A stretch of DNA of 62,000 nucleotides from Mesostigma viride (GCA_009746045.1 RPFO01000086.1:661732-723731); one strand, 5' to 3'; shown: positions 10,396-23,052, numbered from the stretch's first letter. Notes: generated by a model not told the origin, from the sequence alone. A program made the numbers and translations.

Positions 10396-10495
10396 AGCGA
10401 CAGGCGCCAGTCGCTGCATCAAGGATTTCGATCAGCAGATTGGTGTGGTGCTTGTGAGTTGTACGATGTCGGTCTAACAAAGCTTGGCAGCAACG
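10396..10495 (+). promoter_or_regulatory. Conserved upstream block of GC1 (promoter/5'UTR candidate)
   Basis: The 100 bp before the start codon shares blocks with the upstream region of the diverged paralog GC3 (46571-46700): GGCGCCAGTCG, GCATCAAG, CAGCAGATTGG, TACGATGT and GGTCTAA, ending CTTGGCAG just before the ATG. Spacer outside the genes is otherwise dissimilar between the paralogs, so this block was retained either through recent descent or for regulation. No clear TATA box was identified. Confidence 0.45.
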
Positions 10496-13400
10496 ATGCG
10501 TAGAGTTAGCACCTCAGGCTATTGCCTTCTATTTCTCGCCATTGCCTTGGGTGCGGTGGTCGCTATTGATTCTGGCTGCCCCCAGGCGCAGACCAATGGA
10601 ACGTGTTTATTTGATGGTAACCGGACTGTTCTGAATGTAGCCTACGTCGTGGTCGGCGGGGGGCCTTCTGTCCTGACGTCACCGGCATTCGCCATCGCGG
10701 AGTTAGCCTTCCGAGAAGTCGAGGCCAATCGCTCACTCCTTCCCAGCATCCGTCTCCAGCCAATCTACAGCTTTTACGACAAGGACGACAGAAAGCCCGT
10801 ATTTGAAGCCGTTACCAAGGTGGCAACCACTCCAGGTACGTACCGCCGACCAAGTAGCTAATCTCACTCAGTGAGCAAAATGTCGTTCCCTGACCGGCTC
10901 GAACCTTCCGGGGAGATGTCAAAGCGCCAGGAGTGCCGGATTTCGAGCATGAGCCTTGTGCTAGAGTTTGTCCATGTCTTTTTGTGAAAACTCGCACAGA
11001 AAAGGATTTGTAAAAATCTGTGGAAGTTTGGATGCAGAAGTCTGTGTGTGATTGAGCACTGTGCATGCTTCCCTGTCTGCTGTGCATGAGGACAAAGAGA
11101 GGTGAGCATGTCATGAACGACGCCCTTTGATCATGCGTACCAGGCCGCCAGTGACTGTTTTGTTCAGAAATGCAAGGGTAATGAGCTCAACTAACGGAAG
11201 CCAATCGTTTCAGTTGAACGGTGAAGGCCATTGCAGAGAAGCCTTTTAAGGACTATGCCAGATGTTGAGGGAAAGGATCAGCTTGCCCTGCAACCACGTG
11301 CGTAGTCACTTGTAATTTAATAAAGAACATCTCAGAGAAGCTTGTTTGGACTAGGTCAGGCAGATGTTGAGGAGGAAAGGGAGAGCTTGGCCCGCCACTG
11401 GGGGTGTCATGCATCAACCGGCATCGGCCCTGGCCTCCACGTGTGCTTGAACCTCGTTAAGCAGTCGGTTCCGCGTTAAGTTGTGGTTGCCGCCCACAGG
11501 AAGAGAACGCAACTCGATGGTAGGATTCAGCTAGCAGGCGATCCCCCCTCTGACATATTTTTGCATGTCAACTGATCACTCCTGTCACAAGCTACTCGGC
11601 TGCATGGTCAATCCACCCAGACAGTCCTTTCAAGGCCGTATTCTCATTTCCAGCCACACATGCTCATCTCCTTCAACGACATGTATGAACAGCAAGGAAG
11701 TGATTAGCCTGCGTCTATCATTGATGGGCTACAGTAGTCATGTATTATGTATTCAAACAGCTCGTGTCCATGTAAACTCGCCAAGGGGGGGGGGGAGAGG
11801 GATTGATTGTGCCACTTGTAGATCGACTGACTACAACGGCAAGTGTGGATACATCACAGCAGGGCTTGGGTCCCAGTCGGCTGTAGCCCCTAAATAGTGG
11901 TGTAACCCACGCTCACTTCCTGACTAAACTTAGTAAGCTGTTGGTGCAGTAGTAAGCATTCATCGGCAGTTAATGGCAACTCTGCGTCATATGGTTCATC
12001 TTTTGCTGACTTAAATGGCCTAGATGACCTCTTCCCCCGGGGAGTTAGGTGCCTAACAATCCCTTAAGATTGGGTCATTTTCGCGTCAAGTTGCGTTCGC
12101 CGAAAACTTTGGCGACGCAATGTAGCACGGAAACACAAGTTAAGTTGATGCAGATATACCAGCCGGGCAGGCAGCCACACATACAGCTGTTCCGCTCCGG
12201 TATAATCATTAACAATGGTCACTTCTCCCAGCACTTTTGACGACATGTACAACCACATCTTGTGCTTCCCCTCCTCTTTTTCCTCGTCGTTGCCCGACCT
12301 TCCCCTTGCTTGCAGGCCTGGTGGCGCTGATGGGCGCGACGTCCTCGCAGGCATCGGAGATCGTCCAGCTGGTGGCGTCCGCCGGCAATATCCCCCAGAT
12401 CTCCACAACCGCCAGCTCGGCCTCGCTGTCCAATAAGGACGAGTTTCCTACGTTCATGCGCACGACGATATCGTCTCGCACCCAGCTGCGCGCGTGCGTG
12501 GCGCTCCTGCGCGCGTACAACTGGACCGAGGTAAACATCGTGGTGGACCAATCAGACCTCTCAGTGCTCAACCTCAAGACCTTCCTCGAACTCGCACAGG
12601 ACTCCACGCGCGGAGGACACCCGCTGCGCGCGGGGCTCCAGGTCGTCGTCGACACGGGCAGCAACGTCACAGGGGCAGCCGAGAGCCTGCTGGCGAGTGA
12701 GAACTACATCACGGTCGTGTTCTGCTCCATCCCGCAGTTTGTGCGCCTCCTCAGCTACATGATCGCGCAGGATCCCAGCGGCGCGCAGCACCGGAACTTT
12801 TTCTTCTTTGCGGGGGCATTCATCCTCAGCGAGGCACCCGCCGTGCTCGGCGCGAATCTGGTACGTGGGCGGCGATGATTCGGTGACGTGTGGCGTGAGG
12901 ACCAGTGGGATGTGGTCAGGTCGGGTTGGGTCGGGTCGGGGCAGGTGGGGTCTGCTTGGGCTGGGGCGGGGCGGGGCGAGGCGGGCCAGTCCAGATCAGG
13001 TGGGGTCGAGTCGAGTCGGGTCGGGTCGGGTCGGGGTGGGTTGGGTTCATATTTGGGAGGAATCATGTGCACGGATTCCGCTTCTCCACTGCCCCGCATC
13101 TGTGGGCATTTTTTATCCCAACCTTTTTCCAAGTTTCTAAGTAAGAACTTGTATCCAAATTTCTTTTTCCAAGAGTCTTAGGAACCACCGGCTGTATCTG
13201 GGTGTTACACATTGGCCCGGCATGTATGTGGTACCATCATGACTCGTGTACGCTTATTGGCCCTGCACAGGACGCACACATGGTGACTGTCACCTTATGC
13301 GGCCTTGTTGCTTATGAGCACTTAATTGGATGGCAGTGAGTCCTAGCATTGCTTCCCGTGGACATCAGGCCTGGGCTGAGACGAATTCTAGCTCTGGCTT

Positions 13401-15199
13401 GGCACCAGCGCTAGTTGGCACTCTCGAGTTCTAGCACTGTCTTTCTCTCTGTCTTTGACATCTGTGTGTTGTACGTTCGTTTCTTTACAGTTCTTGTAAG
13501 CTTTTATCCCTTGAGCATGCACAAACATGGCCAGATGGTCCCACGAGGGTTGCTCGCCTGCCCCTGTAGTCAACAGTAGTACAGGAACCTCCTCAGCTGG
13601 CAACATCCGCAGGGAGCAGCCTGACCCTGGCCTCACCTTTGCCTCTTCCCCTCATGCGTCTGGACCAGCCCGGCATTGCACGCACTTAATCGTGGCCCTT
13701 GCATTGACACCCCCATAGCGGCTCCAATCCCATGTTTAGTGCCATCAGGCTGGCAGGAGGGCCATCAGCCGCGCTTGCATCCCCGGTTGCCACCTGCCCG
13801 TGCAAACCGTTGCCTGGTCGCGCCTGACTGCACACTTGACGGCTCACGCTTGATTGGCTGTAGCTTTCCGCGCATATTGCTCATCCTTTCGCATGCACAC
13901 ATGCACACTCATGCATGCCCGCTGCCACATGCCTGCTAGCATAAGCATGCACTCAGACCACCTTTTTGTCTCGGCTCATTTTGCTGCTGGCAAACTGATC
14001 TAAGCCTTGAGAAGATATATTGTCATAGCAGTTAACATAATAGCGCCGTATAATAGCGCTGTCAGTTATAACATAGTAGTAATAGTAGTACTACTAACAT
14101 GATAGTTGACAGTTAACATAGTAGTAATAGTAGTACTACTAACATGATAGTTGACAGTTGACATTGTAGTAATAGTAGTACTACTTACATGATAGTTGGC
14201 AGTTAACATCGTACTGATACTACTAACATGATAGTTGGCAGTTAACATAGTAGTAATACTACGAACATGATAGGTGACAGTTAACATAGTAGTAACAGTA
14301 GTACTACTGACATGATAGTTGACAGTTAACATAGTGGTAATACTACTAACATGATAGTGTAGCACACTAGCCAGATAGCTGCTCACACATTGATGGTTGA
14401 CTTGCCTGCTGACAATTTACCTGATCATCCTTTTCCTTGCAATCCCCTTGTCCTGTTCCCATGCATCGGCCGTGCGGATCCTTGCCATGCAAACCGACAT
14501 CCTCGGCAGCCCGGCATCTTTGCCGGCTACGAGATGCACCCCAACGTGAGCGTCGACATGTTCTACCGCCATGCGTCCGGCCTGCTGGGTGTGACCAACC
14601 CTGCCGGCAGGAACGAACGCACGGCCCAATTTGAGGCTTATGCGCGCAGCTACAACCGCAGCGAGTTCCCAGGCCAGATTCCGGCGGTGATATCTGGCAG
14701 TAGCCAACTCGTGGTAGACGCGGTCTACACTATTGTGCACGGGCTGCGCCGCGTGCTGGAGGACGCGGCCGCCCGCAACAAGACGGCGTGCGAGACGTTT
14801 TACTCGCCCAGTTGGGATGGGACGGTGCTCTACTGGGCCATGCGGAATGCTTCGTTCCTGGGGACCTCGGGCCCCATCTCGTATGAGGAAAACGGCGACC
14901 GCATCGGCACACTCAACATGATCAACCTGGTCAACAGCTTCCACCCGAACGGCTCCCTCGCCCGCAGCACCTCTGTGGTGACCCACAGTTGGAATGCTTC
15001 CGACGGCACGTTTGTGATTCAGGCACCCACGACGTGGCGCGACGGGAGCACGACCCCGCCGGGCCCTGTCCCACTTGACCGGGCGCGGGTGCCGACCACG
15101 ACGACGACAAATGACGGCGATGGCCGCGCGGACGTGAAAGCATGGGTCCCCCCGGTGGTGATTGGGATTGTGGCGCTGCTAGTGTTGAATGCGCTGTAG
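10496..15199 (+). CDS. GC1: receptor guanylate cyclase truncated in the membrane helix
   Basis: Exons 10496-10835, 12316-12860 and 14510-15199 join in frame with GT-AG introns to give about 524 residues. They comprise a signal peptide (hydrophobic core [13 protein letters not shown]), an extracellular type-I periplasmic-binding/ANF-receptor-like domain (GATSSQASE and AGNIPQIS are typical), and the helix [18 protein letters not shown] created at the duplication junction (15197-15199) stops the frame right after the helix. Kinase-homology and cyclase domains are absent. Several N-x-S/T sites (NGTC, NRTV, NWTE, NVTG, NVSV) fit an extracellular glycoprotein. The coding sequence is otherwise identical to GC2 as far as I could compare. 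As read, the product would bind ligand at the surface without making cGMP, a decoy-like form. It may equally be a pseudogene lacking a proper 3' end, or an assembly artefact. Confidence 0.75.
12915..13050. repeat. GGGTC/GGGGC-rich intronic repeat, GC1 intron 2
   Basis: Degenerate GGGTCG pentamer-type repeats begin about 55 bp after the exon 2 donor. Duplicated at about 25472-25607 in GC2. GC3 carries a much longer GGGGC array at the homologous intron position. Confidence 0.75.
14060..14362. repeat. Minisatellite in GC1 intron 2
   Basis: About seven imperfect units of roughly 45 bp built from TAGTAGTAATAGTAGTACTA, ACATGATAGTTGACAGTTAA and close variants. The duplicate in GC2 lies at 26617-26919. 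Confidence 0.85.
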
Positions 15200-16490
15200 G
15201 TCTAGTGGCCCTTGCTTGCGATGGAGCCGTGGTGCCATCACTTCCCCCGGTGGACATCTGTGCTTCCCATCAGTTCCAACGTTCACTACATGTGTTGAGC
15301 CGCTCATATTGACGGTGGTTCAACCATGGTTGAAGCTAGCCTGAAGTGGCTGGTTTGGCATGTGCCGATTTAGTGGCTAGACGAAAAGTGGGCTCTCAAC
15401 CCACTCGGGTGCAAAAAGCGAATCTTCACTGGTAGTTTGACATGTCCGGCTTTGTTGGTGAAAGCTCGTGTAGGCTGTCCAACTGAGTGGTGGTTTCAAT
15501 GGCCGCCGCCGCCTCCTCCGGGCCGCTGCCGCCTCCGGGCCGCCGCTGCCGCCGCCGCCTCCGGGCCGCCGCCGCCGCCTCCTCCTTCGGGCCGCCGCTG
15601 CCCCCTCCTCCGGGCCGCCGCTGCCGCCGCCGCCTCCTTTGGGCCGCCACCGCCTTAGCCGGGCCGCCGCCGCCGCTGGCGTTGGGTAGTGCCATGCATT
15701 GTGGTACCAACCCAAGGTTGCTGTGGGAGTTCCCTTAAACCCTGAGTGCCCCCCCTCAGGATAACATTACTGGATGTTCCCTAGCAACCGCCACCATTAG
15801 GGAGGACAGTCAATACTTGCTGACCCACATTTGCTTGACATGTCAATATGTAACAACCAAATCTGACTTGTTGTTACATCCTGAGTTTTAGTTTGGGATT
15901 TTATTTGAGGCCTTTTGGATGAGTATTGAGCTAGTTATGAGGTTTCCCACGTGCAGAGATATTTCGAGACCTGGACTTTGTCAACTGACTTGTTTAGACC
16001 CTCATTGGTCGTGGCCTGATCCACGTGGGGTTATTCTGATCTGTGGGGTTATTAGTTGGTCGGTTCTGCCAAGTCTTGCCTAGATATTTTAGGACTCCAA
16101 TGCTTATCAAGATTCGGTGATTCCACGTCTGGATTATGCCAGGCTGGTTTGTGTGCTCTTGTGTTACGTGTCTAGTTAGAGGGACGAAAGAATCTTACCT
16201 TGTGATGCTGTAACCTGATTGGTCCATTTCAGGCTAACGGTGGAGCATGCTCGACATGCACGTTGAGATTAGGACGTATGGGTTGCCATTGCTGGAACGT
16301 TTGTTGTGATCTAATCTAACATGGTATAATGTTAGTTCGCATAATTCATCCATCCTCAAAGCCTCTTGCTCGTTGACCACTTTCAGTTCCACAGAAGTAG
16401 TCAAGGATATTACTTGTCTAGATAACTTACTGAGATAACTAGACACAATTATCAAGGAGACAATTATATTTCTTGATCAACGCATCTCTC
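15200..16490. other. Spacer at the start of unit 2
   Basis: Copy of 2194-3473. It holds the CCG-rich tract (15500-15686) and the LTR-like relic from 15849. No gene was recognised. Confidence 0.6.
15849..16121 (+). mobile_element. LTR-like relic, unit 2 copy
   Basis: Same TGTAACAACC start and CTCATTGGTCGTGGCCTGAT block as at 2843 and in the LTR at 52079-52781. The right boundary is approximate. Confidence 0.5.
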
Positions 16491-16522
16491 GATTTCTGGC
16501 CTGCGCTGGTTGTCTCCTTGAT
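16491..16522 (+). repeat. Dispersed GATTTCTGGCC... motif, instance 3
   Basis: Unit 2 copy of the motif at 3474-3505; its inverted partner is at 20429-20464. Confidence 0.7.
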
Positions 16523-16740
16523 ATTTCTTGATCAACGCATTGCGGTCCAATGTGGTGTGATCAATTGTTTCTTAAGCCGCGGTATGATTGTGTGCACGAG
16601 TTTAATTCGTCAACCCCGATGGATTCGATTGACTAGATTAAGTGAGACAACTATGCATGCCTGAGATGGATTAATTAATTTACTAATTAAAATCGTGCTA
16701 GCTCCCGTTTGGGAGCTAGTCATGGAGCATTAATCGCGAC

Positions 16741-17336
16741 GGATGGATGGATGGATGGATGGATGGATGGATGGATGGATGGATGGATGGATGGATGGAT
16801 GGATGGATGGATGGATGGATGGATGGATGGATGGATGGATGGATGGATGGATGGATGGATGGATGGATGGATGGATGGATGGATGGATGGATGGATGGAT
16901 GGATGGATGGATGGGTGGGTGGGTGGGTGGGTGGGTGGGTGGGTGGGTGGGTGGGTGGGTGGGTGGGTGGGTGGGTGGGTGGGTGGGTGGGTGGGTGGGT
17001 GGGTGGGTGGGTGGGTGGGTGGGTGGGTGGGTGGGTGGACCCGTGGGTGGGTGGGTGGGTGGGTGGGTGGGTGGGTGGGTGGGTGGGTGGGTGGGTGGGT
17101 GGGTGGGTGGGTGGGTGGGTGGGTGGGTGGGTGGGTGGGTGGGTGGGTGGGTGGGTGGGTGGGTGGGTGGGTGGGTGGGTGGATGGGTGGGTGGGTGGGT
17201 GGGTGGGTGGGTGGGTGGGTGGGTGGGTGGGTGGGTGGGTGGGTGGGTGGGTGGGTGGGTGGGTGGGTGGGTGGGTGGGTGGGTGGGTGGGTGGGTGGAT
17301 GGATGGATGGATGGATGGATGGATGGATGGATGGGT
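16741..17336. repeat. (GGAT)n-(GGGT)n-(GGAT)n microsatellite, unit 2
   Basis: About 596 bp, the counterpart of 3724-4296, with the same GGACCC interruption near 17037 and single GGAT near 17181 but different repeat counts. The length change is the largest difference between the units apart from the CACTA-like insertion. Confidence 0.97.
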
Positions 17337-17536
17337 GCACACAATCCAACCCGTCTATTCTATCTAGTAACAAACAATCCTACTAGTCTATCTTATCTAG
17401 CTAGAGTGTGCCAGAGCCTAGGAGTCTTGCCTAGATATATACTCACTAGTAGATATGCTCTAGTTGTCTCACATCATTGTCTCACTTAATAATTAATATG
17501 TGTGAATGCACGTAGTTTCACAATAATGACCAACTA

Positions 17537-20263
17537 GTGGCCGGGAGTACCTGTTCACGTGCCCCATTGAGGGCTTATATATATCGTCGCGCGGTTATTG
17601 CCCGTTGCCGACGCTTTCTGCAGGGGGACTGGGAGGGGCTGTTTGGCGTGCCGCCCCCGCGCACGGCCCGGCTGTCGGGGGAGGTCAACTTCGAGCGGGT
17701 GGCCGCCGACGTCATCCGCCTCGTCCGCGAGGGGCAGCTCAGCCGGGCCATGACCCGCTTGGAAATGGCCAAGCTCGCCCCCGCCAATGCGGCTACCCTG
17801 GCGGCCTTGGAGGCTCTTCACCCTGCGGAGCCCGGATTCCAGCTGCCCGTGCCGGACCCCCTGCCGGCCCCCCTCCGGCTGGACCGCGACTGCTTCCTGG
17901 AGGTGATGCGTGAGGTCCCGCGGGCTTCCTCTACCGGGCCGTCGGGCTGGCGCTACGAGCACTTGGAGGTCCTGGTGGGGCATGGGGGCGAGGACATTCT
18001 CTTTGACACCCTCATTGACCTGGCGGCTGGTCGCGTTCCTCCCGCTGCGCGCGAGTGGTTAGCGGGCGCTCGCCTCCTCGCTCTGCTCAAGGGTGTCTTG
18101 CCCCCCCCGAGGGCAAGGTGCGCCCGATCGCCTGCGGTGAGGTGCTCCGCAAGCTCGTGGGCAAAGTGATCTGCCGCCAAAAGGCGCCCGAGCTCCGTGC
18201 CTTTTTCTGCCCGCCCCTCGCAGCGGGTGAGACCTCGGTGGCGGCCCAGCTGGGGGTGACGACTCCAGGCGGGGCGGATATCCTCATCCATTCGGTGCAG
18301 GCCTACCTCGAGGCCCACCCCACCCACGCTGTCGTCAAGGTCGACTGCCACAACGCGTTCAACAGTCTGTCCCGCGCCAGCATGTTTGCGGCCGTCATGG
18401 AGTCCTTCGAGGACTTGTACGCTTGGACAGCCGTGTGCTACGGCCAGCCCGGCCAACTGGTTCACATCATGGAGGACGGCACTCGCGGCGGCCTGCTGTC
18501 GCGGTCGGGCACCCAGCAAGGGGACCCCCTGGGACCCCTGTACTTTGCCGCCCCCTCCAGGGTTGCCTCCAAGCGGTCCATGCTGCCCACCCGGCGGTCG
18601 CTATTCAGGCCTACTTGGATGATATCTACCTGCTGGGCCCTGTGCCGGACACCACCGCGGCTCTGCTGGCACTGCAGACCGCGGTGGCCGACATCAACCT
18701 CCAGTTGACCCTTGCCAAGTGCGCGGTGTACTCGCCCCAAGGTGATTGCTCCGGCTTTCCGCCCCAGCTCTTGGGCCGGGACGAGCGCCTCCATGGGTTG
18801 GATGTCCTCGGCGTTCCGGTTGGCGACCCCGCGTTTGTCATCGATGCTCTGCGGGCCGCCCTCGAGGCACGCACTGAGGTACTGCCCTTGATTGCGCGCC
18901 TTCATGATTCGCAGACCAAGGGTCTGCTTCTGTGGTTTTGCGCTCACCCTCGCGTCGTTCACTGGCTCCGGGGCGCTCTTCCGTCTCAGGTCCGGCTGGC
19001 CGCCGAGGGCCACGACGAACGCATCCAGTCGGCCTTGGCGCAGCTGGTCCCGGGCCCCGACCTCCCGCCACATGCTATTCGCATTGCCTCCCTGCCTGCA
19101 CGGATGGGTGGCTGCGGTCTGACTCGTGCCGCCCGGCTGGCCCCAGCAGCCTTTTTGGGCTCCGTCGCTCAGTCGTGGGCGGAAAGCTGCCGGCTCCTGC
19201 CCCTTTTGGCAACGGCAGCGCCTGACCTCCTGGACCCCAGCAGCCCTTTGCCCTTCGTCACCGCCATCCAGGAGGCCTATGCTGAGATCCAGCAGGCCTG
19301 TTCTCCCGTCCGTGCCGCTCAGGCGGTACAGCGCCACCTCCCTCGCGGCACTCCCTCGGTCGCCTCCGTTCAATCTCCCGCCGCATTCCCTGCTCGCGTC
19401 ATCGATAAACACCAGAAAACCTACGCGGGTATTCTGCACACGGCTGATTGGATTGCTCTTTTCGCGGACCTCAACGCCCAGGGACGTGCGTGGCTGTTCT
19501 CGCTTTCCTTGCGGAGTGTGGGCTCGGCGTACCTTCGTGCTCTTCCCATGGCCCCCCATTCGCCTTGGCTCCCAGCCACTACTCGGTGGCGCTCCGGCAC
19601 CAGCTATTTGCCCCGCAGCCTCTTGTTCCGGCCGGGCGGCCTTGTGGTAGCTGTGGGCAGCCGCTGGATCCCACGGGGACTCACTACCTTGCCTGCATGG
19701 GGGGCCAACAGAATCAGAATTGGTATTTGTATTTGCACACTGTCCTCCTGACGGTGGTGCTCGCCATGATTCGGTCGGTTTTCCCCCACGCGAACATCCG
19801 GTCCGAGGATGCGGATGGCGCTGCCTTCTATTCCCCCAACCACCGGCCTGACATCGTGGTGCTGGACTTTGAGGGGGGTGGCCGGCATCTGCTTATTGAC
19901 GTTTCGGTGGCGCGGCCCTTGGCTCTTAGCCACGTGGCTGGGGCCTCCCTCACGGCAGGTTACACGGCGGACCGGGCGGAGCGGGCCAAGCTCCTGGCCT
20001 ACGGCGACGTCGGGCACCATCGTGTGGTGCCCTTTGTCCTGGAGGAGTTTGGGGCCATGGGGCCCCTGACCTCCGCCTTCTTCAAGGAGTGTTGCCGGCT
20101 CCGGGAGGACCGGCTGGACCTGGAGGGCCAGCGGGCCCCATGGTCGGCGCGGACCTGGACGTCATATTGGCGTCAGCGCTTGTCGGTGGCGCTGACTCGG
20201 GCCATGGCGGACATCATGCTCCGCCGTGCGCGGGCTGATTTTGCGGTGCAGCAGGGCTATTAG
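17537..20263 (+). pseudogene. Non-LTR retrotransposon ORF (RT plus restriction-like endonuclease), copy 2
   Basis: Same domain order as the copy at 4496-7703: reverse transcriptase (VKVDCHNAFN, GTQQGDPLGP, AYLDDIYL), CCHC finger, then a PD-(D/E)xK-type endonuclease ending at a TAG, 20261-20263. The N-terminal segment is in one frame here because the C run at 17654-17658 has five bases, against four in copy 1. It shares the frameshifts at the C8 run (18101-18108) and near the C6 run (19552-19557), so those predate the duplication or are systematic read errors. A C5 run at 18551-18555 (six in copy 1) adds a private frameshift just after motif B. There is no CACTA-like insertion, so the linker between the RT and the endonuclease is intact. 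Confidence 0.85.
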
Positions 20264-20428
20264 GTTCCTCCCGTTAGGCGTTTCCATTGGTCTTATCGTA
20301 GTATAGAGCTTTGACATGGCTCTGTATATAGGTTTATAGCTGGGCGTTTGCTTTGGTTTGAGTGATTTCACTCTGCTGTAAGTAATTATATTTTTAATAT
20401 ATATCGTCGAGGCAAGAAGCAACCATTT

Positions 20429-20464
20429 ATCAAGGAGACAATGCAACAACCAGCGCAGGCCAGA
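20429..20464 (-). repeat. Dispersed GATTTCTGGCC... motif, instance 4
   Basis: Unit 2 copy of 7869-7904. Confidence 0.7.
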
Positions 20465-21460
20465 TAATTTATACCAAGTCCTCAATTTGCATGATTTTTC
20501 AATTGCTCCTTATCCAATTACAATTTACAACACATACGCATGAATCATAGAGCTTTCATGTGTGCTACAACGCAGACAGTTCTGGCGCTCCCGGTCGTCA
20601 TCTTGCCGACACCGGGCCACTGCGGTTGTCACCCGGCACCCCTCACCCCACCCCACTGCACAGCACAAACCTGCTTCCTAGAATTGGCCTGCAGCCGAGA
20701 AGGGCGCCAATGCCGTGTAGAAACTCATGATGTGAACGGCATGTGGTCAGTGGTCACAAGCGCCAAGGACACCTAGTGGCCTTTACCTGCCCCAAACCAC
20801 AACATCCCAAGCATGCCTTTATCTGCGGAGCAGCTGATCCTGAAGTGGCAACCCCGCCCTTACGACACATAACACCGACCATGCCACCATGGGACCTGCG
20901 TCCTGCAATAAAATATTTGCCTAAATATCGTCGTCTTGTGCCCGCACGTCCATGGAGGTTGAAATTACTTATTAACATGCGAATATATTCAATGAATGAG
21001 GCATGACAACTGTTGAGTACAACCCGCCGGATTCCCTCCACAGCACAGCCGAAGGAACCAATCTAACAGCCCTGTTTTCTTGACTAGTTTGTCCTACCAG
21101 CTAGCACCGCAACGCAATACTAATTCGGCCGTTGATCGACATTTCCCCAGGGCTTGACTGGAACAGATGCCGCTAAATTCTTTCGGTCCGTCAATTCTTT
21201 TGGTGTGGAGTTGAATTTATCAGTTCTACTAGGCCAAAGTCCCCCCGCGGCTCGCGCCCTGGCCATGGTGAAATTGGTGATGGACTTGGAAGTTTTCTGC
21301 CTTCCATCCTGCGGCGAGGCTCCGCTTGGCAGTTGACGCGCCAGCATTTTCTTCTGTCATTTGTACTTACGCACCATCAATAAGTTTACGCGCCGGGGCG
21401 CGTGCGATCGATACAGTAGACTTAGCAGTTCGCACAGGCATGTGCGTCGGCGCCCTCCGT

Positions 21461-21675
21461 AGTATGAGCCAGTAGGCTGCGCTTTCCGTTCGTTTCGTCC
21501 CTGATCACAATGTTTCCGGCTCATGCCGCCGCGTCTGCAAGCGTTACCCGTATTTATCGGCCCACACCGTTCCTTTCACAAGCGTTACCCGTATTTATCG
21601 ACGCGTACCGTAGCCTCTCGTCATTGTCATCTGTCATCGGGTGCGCCCAGCACCGGGTGCGATTTCCAAAAACCC
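21461..21675 (+). repeat. Right arm of 215-bp inverted repeat, unit 2
   Basis: Duplicate of 8904-9118 and reverse complement of 361-575. Confidence 0.8.
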
Positions 21676-21935
21676 CTACGCCACCCCCGCCCACCTCCGG
21701 TGGCTTGCGCCACCTTTACCCCAGTCAACCCGTCGCCCCTCGGGTTGGGGACAACGCCTCCACCATCCGACGGCCCCAATCCCTCGCGTCGCGTCTATGT
21801 GTTTTTTCGGCTACCACTATGCGGTTTTTCGGCTACCACTTTGCGGTTCTCGGGTGTACCTGTCCGTCTGTCCGTCGGATTCACCCATCTGACGGTCGTA
21901 AAACGTTGGGAGAGTAAACGAGCGGAATAGGGTTG

Positions 21936-21937
21936 CG

Positions 21938-21981
<44 letters not shown>

Positions 21982-22008
21982 TTTTGTTGTTGTTGTTGTT
22001 GTTGTTGT
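21936..22008. repeat. (GTT)n microsatellite, unit 2
   Basis: Counterpart of 9379-9451. Confidence 0.9.
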
Positions 22009-22952
22009 TACCCACGTGGGACGATCATATTAAATACATGTCAGCAGGTCTCACCGTATAAGAGCATAGGAAGGGCCACGTCATTTCAGTTACGATTTCC
22101 GAGAGCTTGAGACCTTTGCCCTTCGATTCCGCTACGGTTACTTTTAGGAAACGGCCACTTTCATACCGCTAAGCGCAAAGATTCTTCCATTTATTACAGG
22201 ATGCCCGATGGTCTTACACGTAGGGAGATATGCCAGGCTAGGGACGAGCAAAACGGCTGGCTAGCGCCGCAGCCGTTGGCGCAGCCCTTCCAACTTCCTG
22301 GCGCGTATTAAAAGCGTATTAGCTTTGTGGCCGTTTTCAGATAAAACCGTTGTAACCGTTAAATGTCAGCATATCGCACTGGAAGGCCCCGCGGAAGCTC
22401 TCGTAAGTCGTAAGATCTCTAGTTGGACCCCACGCCGCCGCCGCCCGCCGACAGATATTTTGCTTTTAAGCATGGAATCTCCTCTTCAGACGCCAACGGA
22501 CGGTACGGCGGGTTCTTTCTGGATTCCTTTAGAGAATCGAAAAGTTACTTCGCTCTTTTCTGGAACCCCCATCGCAACAGATTCTGCACGGTTACGGGGT
22601 ATAGTTTCATATGAACTGCACCGCCGTATTATGGAATAAACTGAATAAATACACGCATTTCCCCGGAAAATGCTGGAAAATGCACCGCTGGTGTAATGGT
22701 CAATGGGGCACCTGTACAGACTGTAATGTCCATGTTGAGCGTACAATCGATAACGATTGAGGGAGCGTCGGCGGCTTATGTGACCTATCGATCTACGTTT
22801 TTTCACGTAAATTTTCGGCTTCCCTTGGGTTTGAGACAAGTGTGGATGTAACACATAAAGATAGGTGACTTCAATTAACCCGGCGCATCCATTTTGCTGG
22901 CGATATACGCCCCTTTAGCTACCCACAAACGGCTTCGCATTCTTGGCATTAA

Positions 22953-23052
22953 AGCGACAGGCGCCAGTCGCTGCATCAAGGATTTCGATCAGCAGATTGG
23001 TGTGGTGCTTGTGAGTTGTACGATGTCGGTCTAACAAAGCTTGGCAGCAACG
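22953..23052 (+). promoter_or_regulatory. Conserved upstream block of GC2 (promoter/5'UTR candidate)
   Basis: Identical to 10396-10495 and clearly related to 46571-46700 upstream of GC3. Candidate core promoter and 5' untranslated region. Confidence 0.45.

Larger units (their letters stand above)
2191..15196. repeat. Tandem duplication unit 1 (about 13.0 kb)
   Basis: The sequence from TAGGTCTAGTGGCC at 2191 to GTTGAATGCGCTG at 15196 is repeated almost perfectly as 15197-27753. Homologous positions are offset by 13006 at the start and by 12557 from about 8.1 kb onward. The shift comes mainly from a 479-bp element present only in unit 1, partly offset by a longer microsatellite in unit 2. At the junction the bases GT are shared by the left edge (ACAGT|AGG) and the right edge (GCTGT|GGA), a 2-bp microhomology. 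Either a recent genomic tandem duplication or an assembly join of two haplotypes. Confidence 0.9.
20264..22952. other. Repeat-rich spacer upstream of GC2
   Basis: Copy of 7704-10395. It contains the inverted motif at 20429-20464, the 215-bp arm at 21461-21675 and the GTT run at 21936-22008. No gene was recognised. Confidence 0.5.

Noticed and set aside
23041-23052. Earlier TTG start for the cyclase genes
   Set aside because: The ATG at 23053 is matched by the paralogous ATG at 46570 and is directly followed by a good signal peptide.
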